Source of the DNA: Gammaproteobacteria bacterium
GTDB taxonomy: Bacteria; Pseudomonadota; Gammaproteobacteria; Pseudomonadales; Pseudomonadaceae
Assembly: GCA_012800475.1 (NCBI GenBank)
Contig: JAAZJF010000313.1
Coordinates: 1-5,133, forward strand
Reading direction: 5' to 3'
DNA: 5,133 nucleotides
A program made the translations under genes and the position numbers. Shown in pieces: positions 1-5,133 of this stretch (positions are counted from its first letter, which is position 1; every line of letters begins with the position of its first letter). The notes below the pieces were generated by a model. The model searched no databases. It was not told the DNA's origin and worked only from the letters and a program-made list of their open reading frames with translations.

Positions 1-1898
1 CGCTGCGCTTTTTCAATAGCATTACTCACCATGCGATGCTCAATAGCTTCGCCTTCTTTCATGCCTAAGGCTTTCATAAAGTTTTTAACGCGATCAGAGG
101 CAAAGATGCGCATCAAATTATCTTCAAGCGACAGATAAAAACGTGTCGAACCTGGGTCACCTTGACGACCTGAACGACCGCGCAACTGGTTATCAATACG
201 ACGAGATTCGTGGCGCTCAGTGGCAATCACATGCAAGCCGCCCGCTTCAATCACTTGCTGATGGCTTTTTTGCCATGCTGCTTTAATTTCCGCAATGCGC
301 GCTTCACTTGGGTCATCCAAGGCTGCAACTTCAGCTTCCCAACTACCGCCTAAAACAATGTCAGTACCACGACCGGCCATATTTGTTGCAATGGTAATCG
401 CACCTGGACGACCGGCCTGAGCAATAATGTCAGCCTCTAAGTCGTGATGCTTAGCGTTCAGAACTTTGTGTTCAATACCTGCCGCAGTCAGTACTTCTGA
501 CACATGCTCAGAACTATCAATGGAAGCCGTACCCACCAATACGGGACGGCCTTGTTCTTGGCACTCACGGATATCGGTCACAATAGCCACGTACTTTTCA
601 GGCTGAGTCAAAAACACTAAGTCATTGAAATCTTTACGCGCAACATTACGGTGCGTAGGGATCACTGTGACATCGAGGCCATAAATCTGACGGAACTCAA
701 AGGCTTCAGTATCCGCCGTACCGGTCATACCTGAGAGTTTTTCATATAAACGGAAATAGTTCTGGAAAGTGGTTGAAGCCATGGTTTGGCTTTCGGGCTG
801 AATCGCCACACCTTCTTTGGCTTCAATGGCTTGGTGTAAACCTTCTGATAAACGACGGCCTTGCATCGTACGACCTGTGTGCTCATCGACCAGCACCACT
901 TGATCGCCTTGCACAATGTATTCAACGTTACGGTTAAATAACGTATGCGCGCGTAAACCTGCGTTCACGTGAGTCAGTAGGCTTAAGTTGCTGGCTGAGT
1001 ACAAGGATTCATTTTCAGCTAATAAACCCAGCTCAGTTAGTTTTTCTTCGATGTACTGGTGACCGGCCTCATTGAGCTCTACCTGACGTGATTTTTCGTC
1101 AATGGTGTAATGCCCTTCTTCCAGCACTTCTTCAGTTTCTTCATCTTCCACTTGACGCTTAAGCGTTGGAATAATCAGATTAATCTTTTTGTACAACTCA
1201 GAGCTGTCTTCAGCCTGACCCGAGATAATCAAAGGTGTACGCGCCTCATCAATTAAGATGGAGTCCACCTCATCAATCACGGCAAAGTGTAATTCGCGCT
1301 GGAATTTCTCTTCGACACTAAACGCCATATTGTCGCGTAGATAGTCAAAGCCAAACTCGTTATTGGTACCGTAAGTAATATCACAGGCATAAGCAGCACG
1401 CTTTTCTTCAGGATCCTGAAAAGGTACCACCACACCCACACTCAAACCTAAGAACTCATACAACGGACGCATCCAGTTCGCATCACGGCGCGCTAGATAA
1501 TCGTTAACCGTCACCACATGCACACCTTTAGCAGGCAAGGCGTTGAGATACACCGCTAAGGTGGCCACTAAAGTTTTACCTTCACCGGTACGCATTTCAG
1601 CAATTTTGCCTTCATGCAAAGTCTGTCCGCCGATCAGCTGTACATCAAAGTGACGCATACCCATCACGCGCTTACCGGCTTCACGCACCGTAGCAAAGGC
1701 TTCAGGTAATAATTTATTAAGGCTCTCACCACCCGCTAAACGTTCACGAAACTCATTGGTTTTGGCTTGCAACTGCTCATCGGATAGAGCCACCATCTGC
1801 TCTTCAAGCGCATTAACAGCACTGACTGTTTTGAACATGCGTTTGACGTCACGGTCGTTTTTGCTTCCAAGAAGTTTTCTGAATAAAGGCGCAAACAT
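1..1898 (-). CDS. secA: Protein translocase subunit SecA (partial: N-terminal 632 residues)
   Basis: SecA is the ATPase motor that pushes unfolded preproteins through the SecYEG channel at the inner membrane. The frame is open without interruption from the ATG at 1898 to the left edge, giving 632 codons of a protein that is usually about 900 residues. The rest of the helical scaffold/wing region and the C-terminal zinc-binding tail lie outside. Visible motifs: Walker A MRTGEGKT (residues 102-109), DEVD Walker B (209-212), DEAR (217-220), the preprotein cross-linking domain roughly 221-375, SGMTGTA (389-395), TNMAGRGTDIVLGG (505-518) and QLRGRSGRQGDPG (571-583). The visible end, with EAIEHRMVSNAIEKAQ, resembles Pseudomonas SecA. 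The start is fixed by an in-frame stop at 1904-1902, only three bases before the ATG. A GGAAG ribosome site (1914-1910) lies 11 bases upstream, slightly far. No secM-like gene precedes it. The adjacent gene, dciA, is divergent. Confidence 0.98.
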   Translation of the reverse strand, partial: MFAPLFRKLLGSKNDRDVKRMFKTVSAVNALEEQMVALSDEQLQAKTNEFRERLAGGESLNKLLPEAFATVREAGKRVMGMRHFDVQLIGGQTLHEGKIAEMRTGEGKTLVATLAVYLNALPAKGVHVVTVNDYLARRDANWMRPLYEFLGLSVGVVVPFQDPEEKRAAYACDITYGTNNEFGFDYLRDNMAFSVEEKFQRELHFAVIDEVDSILIDEARTPLIISGQAEDSSELYKKINLIIPTLKRQVEDEETEEVLEEGHYTIDEKSRQVELNEAGHQYIEEKLTELGLLAENESLYSASNLSLLTHVNAGLRAHTLFNRNVEYIVQGDQVVLVDEHTGRTMQGRRLSEGLHQAIEAKEGVAIQPESQTMASTTFQNYFRLYEKLSGMTGTADTEAFEFRQIYGLDVTVIPTHRNVARKDFNDLVFLTQPEKYVAIVTDIRECQEQGRPVLVGTASIDSSEHVSEVLTAAGIEHKVLNAKHHDLEADIIAQAGRPGAITIATNMAGRGTDIVLGGSWEAEVAALDDPSEARIAEIKAAWQKSHQQVIEAGGLHVIATERHESRRIDNQLRGRSGRQGDPGSTRFYLSLEDNLMRIFASDRVKNFMKALGMKEGEAIEHRMVSNAIEKAQ

Positions 1899-1923
1899 AA
1901 TTTATAACGCTTCCATTTTTGGG

Positions 1924-1957
1924 GGGTGAAGGCGCGTAAGTCATACTGTACTCACCC
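1924..1957 (-). promoter_or_regulatory. Hairpin in the secA leader
   Basis: Read on the minus strand, GGGTGA (1957-1952) pairs with TCACCC (1929-1924). Inside it, GTA pairs with TAC and AGT pairs with ACT, with a one-base C bulge on one side and a six-base bulge on the other. The apical loop is the three bases ATG, which is the start of a short upstream frame. The hairpin ends 25 bases before the secA start codon, so it would form in the secA mRNA leader if transcription starts upstream. The pairing is seen directly. Any regulatory role is inference. Confidence 0.35.
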
Positions 1958-1992
1958 GCACAAAAAATTCATTCTACCCGTATTTACGGTTG

Positions 1993-2020
1993 AATAAAGT
2001 GACCTTAGTCGATAATTCAA
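1993..2020 (-). promoter_or_regulatory. Candidate sigma-70 promoter for secA
   Basis: On the minus strand a TTGAAT (2020-2015) is followed after 16 bases by TTTATT (1998-1993). Each box matches four of six consensus positions. Transcription would begin near 1986 and give a leader of about 88 bases, which would include the hairpin at 1957-1924 and the short frame starting at 1944. A second weak pair, TTGAGT at about 2037-2032 with TATCGA 17 bases on, is an alternative. The call rests only on box matching, so it is weak. Confidence 0.3.
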
Positions 2021-2098
2021 CGTACAGAGGGACTCAACACTAAACGCTCAACACAGCCACATTATTTTTCTGAGCTATACTATATATGCAACATTGTA

Positions 2099-2156
2099 CT
2101 GCATGGCGCATATTTCAAGCGGTATTTAGCAAATACTATACACTGATGCGCTGCAG
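2099..2156 (+). repeat. Compound inverted repeat upstream of dciA
   Basis: CTGCA (2099-2103), a two-base TG bulge and GCGCAT (2106-2111) are complementary to ATGCGC (2146-2151) followed directly by TGCAG (2152-2156). This gives an 11-pair interrupted stem. Nested inside is a second dyad, GTATTT (2122-2127) and AAATAC (2131-2136), around an AGC loop. The element ends 13 bases before the dciA ribosome site, and a TTTTT run follows at 2163-2167. It could be an operator over the promoter boxes, a structured leader, or a weak attenuator. The sequence alone does not decide. Confidence 0.45.
2114..2142 (+). promoter_or_regulatory. Weak candidate promoter for dciA
   Basis: TTCAAG (2114-2119) and TATACA (2137-2142) are 17 bases apart, with three and four consensus matches. 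TACTAT (2134-2139) is an overlapping alternative -10 box. Transcription would start near 2149 and give a leader of about 30 bases. The boxes overlap the inner dyad described at 2122-2136. A TATACT at 2076-2081 is a better -10 match but has no recognisable -35 box at the right distance. Confidence 0.25.
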
Positions 2157-2179
2157 AACCTGTTTTTGTGAGGTGATCC

Positions 2180-2632
2180 ATGAGCTACCGCCCAATTAAA
2201 GCGCAAAAAACCACGCTCGTTTTGCAAAGCAGCCTACCCCTGCAACGTTTGCTGGCTCGAGCCAAAGCAACCGATCATTTACAGCAACAACTCAATCAAT
2301 ACCTACAACCTGCAGCGCGTGAGCATTGTCGTCTGGCAAGCTATCAGGATGGTATTTTGACCCTGATTATCAGCAATGGGCACTGGGCAACACGCTTACG
2401 TTATCAACAGCGACGCTTGCTTGAGCAATTGCAAAGCTTAGCGGACTTTCGGGACGTCACGCGCATTCAGTTTAAGGTGCGTCCACCCCAGCAGTCTGAT
2501 ACTCCAGAGTCACGCCAGATTGCGATTTCAGAGCAGTCAGGCCAAACCATTCAAGACAGCGCACAAGCCATTCAAAACCCGGCGCTGCGTGAAGCTTTAG
2601 AACGTCTAGCTCAACAGGCTAAAAAAACCTAG
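2180..2632 (+). CDS. dciA: DciA-type replicative helicase loader (DUF721 family)
   Basis: This 150-residue protein matches the DUF721/DciA family. In bacteria lacking DnaC or DnaI, that family helps load the replicative helicase DnaB at the origin. The recognisable core is at about residues 45-100: AREHCRLAS, then a strand-like ILTLIISNGHWATRLRYQQ segment with the conserved Trp and Arg residues, then a long basic helix and VTRIQFKV, consistent with the family's KH-like domain. Residues 101-125 are Gln/Ser/Pro-rich and probably disordered. They lead to a C-terminal amphipathic helix, NPALREALERLAQQ, typical of pseudomonad members, where the C-terminal part is thought to contact DnaB. The ATG follows a GAGGTGA ribosome site (2170-2176) by three to four bases. 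Position next to and divergent from secA agrees with the arrangement I recall for pseudomonads, which strengthens the call. The gene is single and runs convergently into hpt, with 19 bases between stop codons. Confidence 0.85.
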   Translation: MSYRPIKAQKTTLVLQSSLPLQRLLARAKATDHLQQQLNQYLQPAAREHCRLASYQDGILTLIISNGHWATRLRYQQRRLLEQLQSLADFRDVTRIQFKVRPPQQSDTPESRQIAISEQSGQTIQDSAQAIQNPALREALERLAQQAKKT

Positions 2633-2651
2633 CGTGCGAGTTTAAGCAACA

Positions 2652-3209
2652 TTACATCCCTTTAACGGCATAAATACCCGCAGCATTGCGCCAGTAGCCT
2701 TTGTAGTCCATGCCATAGCCAAAGATATAACGATCTTCACAATGCAAACCGAAGAAGTCAGCACACAAGCCTGGGCGCGCTTTACGTTCATGCTGCTTAT
2801 CCATTAATACCGCTGTACGCACGGAACTGGCACCGGCACGCTGACAAAACTCAATAATGGCGGACAGGGTATGACCTTCATCTAAAATATCGTCAACAAT
2901 CAGCACGTTACGATCCATTAAAGATATCTCAGGCTTGGCCTTCCAGAATAATTCGCCACCACTGGTTTCATTGCGATAACGACTGGCGTGTAAATAGGAT
3001 TGCTCGAGTGGAAAGGTTAACTTGGTCAACAATTTACCCGAAAAAATCAGCCCGCCATTCATCACGCAAAAAACAATTGGATTGGTGTCGTGCAACTGCT
3101 CATTAATCTGCTGAGCAACACGATCAATCGCCGCTTCCACCTGCTCCTCAGTGAATAAAGTATCGGCTTCGTCCATGATTTGCTGGATATGTTCAAGATT
3201 GACAGACAT
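2652..3209 (-). CDS. hpt: Hypoxanthine-guanine phosphoribosyltransferase
   Basis: Hpt converts hypoxanthine or guanine plus PRPP to IMP or GMP in the cytosol (purine salvage). From the chosen ATG the protein has 185 residues and is very close to the 185-residue Pseudomonas enzyme as I recall it. Motifs: the pyrophosphate-loop region CVMNGGLIF (48-56), the flexible-loop region SRYRNETSGGELFW (76-89), the PRPP-binding signature NVLIVDDILDEGHT (101-114) with its paired Asp residues, the purine-side VLMDKQHERK (134-143), and the C-terminal YIFGYGMDYKGYWRN (161-175). A GTG at 3257 would add 16 residues (MPQYLLRLN...) in the same frame. It lacks a ribosome site, and that extension is not part of the family. 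The ATG at 3209 has GAAGAG seven bases upstream. The gene is divergent from upp-uraA, so purine and pyrimidine salvage share one control region. Confidence 0.96.
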   Translation of the reverse strand: MSVNLEHIQQIMDEADTLFTEEQVEAAIDRVAQQINEQLHDTNPIVFCVMNGGLIFSGKLLTKLTFPLEQSYLHASRYRNETSGGELFWKAKPEISLMDRNVLIVDDILDEGHTLSAIIEFCQRAGASSVRTAVLMDKQHERKARPGLCADFFGLHCEDRYIFGYGMDYKGYWRNAAGIYAVKGM

Positions 3210-3216
3210 TACAAGG

Positions 3217-3222
3217 CTCTTC
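3217..3222 (-). promoter_or_regulatory. Ribosome binding site deciding the hpt start
   Basis: GAAGAG on the minus strand lies seven bases before the ATG at 3209. It supports that start over the in-frame GTG at 3257, which has no purine-rich site in front of it. Confidence 0.6.
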
Positions 3223-3250
3223 GTTAAGTAATTAAGGCGCAAAAGGTACT

Positions 3251-3262
3251 GCGGCACGCCGC
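3251..3262. repeat. GC-rich palindrome between hpt and upp
   Basis: GCGGCACGCCGC consists of the arms GCGGC and GCCGC around two central bases, in otherwise AT-rich surroundings. It is 42 bases upstream of the hpt start and 91 bases upstream of the upp start. It has no T run, so it is not an intrinsic terminator. A protein-binding site is possible but unproven. Confidence 0.4.
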
Positions 3263-3342
3263 TTAGAGCAAGTATTGATCACAAACACAGTGCCGTTTTA
3301 GCCTAATTTCGTTTAATCTATGTAACCTATTCTCTCGATTTT

Positions 3343-3346
3343 GGAG
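3343..3346 (+). promoter_or_regulatory. Ribosome binding site deciding the upp start
   Basis: GGAG is six bases before the ATG at 3353. A TTG at 3341 in the same frame would add four residues but would place this site inside the coding sequence. The ATG is therefore the likely start, and it gives the family's usual N-terminus MPVHEIRHPL. Confidence 0.8.
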
Positions 3347-3352
3347 CCGTTC

Positions 3353-3991
3353 ATGCCTGTTCATGAAATCCGTCACCCTCTTATTCGTCACAAACTTGGC
3401 TTGATGCGTCGCGCTGATATCAGTACCAAAAACTTTCGTGAACTGGCTCAAGAACTGGGCGCATTACTAACCTATGAAGCCACTAAAGATTTCCCGCTCG
3501 AAACCTATACGATTGAAGGCTGGAGCGGCACGGTTGATGTAGAAAAAATTGCCGGCAAAAAAATCACTGTCGTCCCCATCCTGCGTGCCGGTATTGGCAT
3601 GCTCGAGGGCGTATTGAGCCTGATCCCCAGCGCTAAGGTCAGTGCTGTGGGCGTGGTGCGTAATGAAACCACACTGCAAGCACACACCTATTTAGAAAAA
3701 CTCGCTCCTGACATGCCTTCACGCTTGTCATTGATTATTGACCCCATGCTGGCCACAGGCAACTCGATGATTGCCACCATTGATTTATTAAAAAAATCGG
3801 GCTGTAAGGAAATTCGCGCCATGGTTTTAGTAGCGGCACCAGAAGGTATCGCAGCGGTCCACGCAGTGCACCCTGATGTGGCTATTTATACTGCATCAGT
3901 TGATCAAGGCTTGGACAGCAAAAGCTATATCATCCCAGGCTTAGGTGATGCGGGCGATAAGATCTTTGGCACCAAACAAAAGGAGAGCTGA
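3353..3991 (+). CDS. upp: Uracil phosphoribosyltransferase
   Basis: Upp makes UMP from uracil and PRPP in the cytosol, the key step of uracil salvage. The protein has 212 residues, the length I recall for the Pseudomonas enzyme, with the typical N-terminus HEIRHPLIRHKLGLMRRADIS at about residues 4-24. ITVVPILRAGIGM (71-83) is the conserved arginine-containing segment. LIIDPMLATGNSM (127-139) is the PRPP-binding signature, where the more usual residue at position 137 is Gly rather than Asn. IIPGLGDAGDKIFGT (193-207) is the uracil-binding C-terminal loop. The stop codon lies three bases before the uraA ATG, and the uraA ribosome site is inside the last codons of upp. The two are therefore co-transcribed and probably translationally coupled, the same upp-uraA order as in E. 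coli. The frame is intact. Confidence 0.98.
   Translation: MPVHEIRHPLIRHKLGLMRRADISTKNFRELAQELGALLTYEATKDFPLETYTIEGWSGTVDVEKIAGKKITVVPILRAGIGMLEGVLSLIPSAKVSAVGVVRNETTLQAHTYLEKLAPDMPSRLSLIIDPMLATGNSMIATIDLLKKSGCKEIRAMVLVAAPEGIAAVHAVHPDVAIYTASVDQGLDSKSYIIPGLGDAGDKIFGTKQKES
3981..3987 (+). promoter_or_regulatory. Ribosome binding site of uraA inside the end of upp
   Basis: AGGAGAG lies within the final codons of upp, seven bases before the uraA ATG at 3995. It is the strongest ribosome site in the window, consistent with coupled translation of the two genes. Confidence 0.85.
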
Positions 3992-3994
3992 TCC

Positions 3995-5133
3995 ATGCTG
4001 TCTCACCCTGCAGAACCCGCATGGCGACAAGCTTTAATCGGTGCACAGATGCTGTTTGTGGCATTCGGTGCGCTGGTTTTAATGCCGCTGATTACGGGTA
4101 TGGATCCTAACGTTGCGCTATTTACTGCAGGTTTAGGCACACTCGTTTTCCAACTGGCAACCGGTCGTCAAGTACCGGTTTTTGTCGCCTCCAGCTTTGC
4201 CTTTATTGCTCCGATTCTGTATGCAAAAACCAACTTTGGTTTACCCGCAGTATTGGGGGCAATTATGGCCTCAGGAGTGGTGTATATCCTGCTCAGTGCT
4301 GCAGTACGCCTCAAAGGCACGGGCTTTATAGACAAGCTGCTGCCGCCAGTGGTCATTGCCCCGGTAATTATGTGCATTGGTTTAGCTTTATCACCGGTGG
4401 CAGTGAATATGGCAACGGGCAAATCAGGCGATGGTGCGACGCAATTGATTGTCTACTCCACGGCGATGATGATTTCCATGTCAGCACTGGTCACCACGCT
4501 GGCAGTGGCGACTTTAGGCCGTGGTTTATTTCGTCTGGTACCCATTTTGGCCGGTATTATTGTAGGTTGCACTATGGCGGTCATCTTAGGTGAAGTGGAT
4601 ATTAGCGGTATTGAAAACGCACCTTGGTTAGCCATGCCAGCCTTTGTGGCTCCCGAGTTTCACCTTGGCGCTATTTTGTTTATGTTGCCGGTAGCTCTAG
4701 CTCCCGCGATTGAACATATCGGTGGCGTGATCGCTATTGGTAGCGTGACCGGGCAAAACTATATTAAACAGCCTGGCCTGCACCGCACCTTGCTCGGTGA
4801 TGGTTTAGCCACCACCACAGCGGGGATGCTTGGCGGACCGCCTAACACCACCTATGCCGAAGTCACAGGGGCGGTGATGCTGACTAAAAACTATAATCCA
4901 GTGATTATGACTTGGGCGGCTGTATTTGCTATTGCTTTAGCTTTTATTGGCAAGTTTGGCGCGGCACTGCAAAGCATTCCTGTGCCAGTGATGGGTGGGA
5001 TTTTATGTTTGCTGTTCGGCTCGATTGCAGTGGTGGGTTTAAATACCTTAATTCGTAATCATGTGGATTTATCACAAGCACGTAACTTGATTATCGTCTC
5101 GGTCACCCTTGTGTTTGGTATTGGCGGCATGAG
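3995..5133 (+). CDS. uraA: Uracil permease UraA (NCS2 family; C-terminus cut by window edge)
   Basis: UraA is an inner-membrane uracil:proton symporter of the nucleobase-cation-symporter 2 family, which has 14 membrane segments in two inverted repeats. The window shows 379 codons of a protein normally about 420-430 residues long, so roughly the last 45-50 are missing. Membrane segments begin at about residue 18 (QMLFVAFGALVLMPLITG). The half-strand region of the first repeat carries ASSFAFIAP (65-73). The substrate and proton site of the second repeat shows PAIEHIGG (237-244), with Glu240 equivalent to E. coli Glu241, and GGPPNTTYAEVTG (280-292), with Glu289 equivalent to Glu290. PVPVMGGI (349-356) is another family signature. 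The position of E. coli His245 is Gly244 here. The gene begins three bases after upp, so imported uracil would be trapped as UMP by its operon partner. The frame is intact to the edge. Confidence 0.96.
   Translation, partial: MLSHPAEPAWRQALIGAQMLFVAFGALVLMPLITGMDPNVALFTAGLGTLVFQLATGRQVPVFVASSFAFIAPILYAKTNFGLPAVLGAIMASGVVYILLSAAVRLKGTGFIDKLLPPVVIAPVIMCIGLALSPVAVNMATGKSGDGATQLIVYSTAMMISMSALVTTLAVATLGRGLFRLVPILAGIIVGCTMAVILGEVDISGIENAPWLAMPAFVAPEFHLGAILFMLPVALAPAIEHIGGVIAIGSVTGQNYIKQPGLHRTLLGDGLATTTAGMLGGPPNTTYAEVTGAVMLTKNYNPVIMTWAAVFAIALAFIGKFGAALQSIPVPVMGGILCLLFGSIAVVGLNTLIRNHVDLSQARNLIIVSVTLVFGIGGM

Larger units (their letters stand above)
3210..3352. other. Divergent hpt / upp control region
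   Basis: These 143 bases must hold the promoters of hpt (leftward) and upp-uraA (rightward). No strong pair of promoter boxes is visible. For upp, the best -10 candidates are TTTAAT (3312-3317, five of six matches, no good -35) and TAGCCT (3299-3304), which has TTGATC (3275-3280) 18 bases upstream. For hpt, TTGCTC followed 17 bases later by TACCTT is possible but weak, and it would place the palindrome at 3251-3262 in its spacer. The region is AT-rich except for that palindrome. I see no riboswitch-like structure. Confidence 0.4.

Noticed and set aside
725..925. Open frame of 66 codons on the minus strand inside secA.
   Set aside because: It lies in another frame of an intact, well-conserved secA segment. 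Its composition is not protein-like and there is no ribosome site.
725..1898. Possible frameshift in secA.
   Set aside because: Translating codon by codon from 1898 to the left edge gave one uninterrupted frame with all expected motifs in order. There is no break.
2616..2651. Possible terminator between dciA and hpt: a run of seven T on the minus strand (2627-2621) for hpt, with GCTA/TAGC pairing nearby.
   Set aside because: The stems are only three to four pairs with no GC-rich core before the T run, so it does not qualify as an intrinsic terminator.
3210..3257. N-terminal extension of hpt from a GTG at 3257.
   Set aside because: It has no ribosome site, the added 16 residues are not part of the family, and the ATG at 3209 has GAAGAG at good spacing and gives the expected 185 residues.
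3271..3290. CRP- or FNR-like site near TTGATCACAA in the hpt-upp region.
   Set aside because: Only one half-site (TGTGA on the minus strand) is present. There is no matching second half at the required spacing.
3341..3352. Extension of upp from a TTG at 3341.
   Set aside because: The GGAG ribosome site lies inside this stretch, and the ATG at 3353 gives the conserved N-terminus.
3263..3685. Three open frames of 60-72 codons on the minus strand over upp and its upstream region (3263-3451, 3467-3685, 3505-3687).
   Set aside because: They lie mostly antisense to the intact upp gene, have no family resemblance, and are explained by upp codon structure.
4168..4635. Open frames on both strands inside uraA (4168-4422 minus, 4372-4593 plus, 4453-4635 minus).
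   Set aside because: The uraA frame is continuous through this stretch with clear NCS2 motifs, so these are shadows.

Overview
The window looks like a chromosomal housekeeping segment from a gammaproteobacterium close to Pseudomonas. Every protein reads like its pseudomonad homologue: the SecA helicase core, a DciA-type protein next to secA, and an hpt / upp-uraA block. Base composition is only moderate by eye, with AT-rich intergenic stretches. That would suit a lower-GC relative of Pseudomonas better than a typical high-GC species. The genus is an inference.

Layout, left to right: (1) secA on the minus strand from 1898 leftwards, cut by the window edge after 632 codons. (2) A 281-base divergent intergenic region with several inverted repeats and a short upstream frame in the secA leader. 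(3) dciA on the plus strand, 2180-2632. (4) A 19-base convergent gap with no convincing terminator. (5) hpt on the minus strand, 3209-2652. (6) A 143-base divergent control region. (7) upp (3353-3991) and uraA (3995 to the right edge) on the plus strand. They are three bases apart and clearly form one operon. uraA is cut after 379 codons.

Together: SecA drives protein export through SecYEG, and DciA helps load the replicative helicase DnaB. Hpt salvages hypoxanthine and guanine. UraA imports uracil and Upp converts it to UMP, so the right half is a nucleobase-salvage module using PRPP. All five genes are intact where visible, with no frameshift, insertion sequence, CRISPR array, tRNA or rRNA.

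I see no undescribed multi-gene system. The points worth a second look are in the secA-dciA intergenic region: a compound dyad just before dciA, and a hairpin with an overlapping upstream frame before secA. Others are a His-to-Gly difference at a substrate-site position of UraA relative to E. coli, and the joining of the secA/dciA block to the salvage block.
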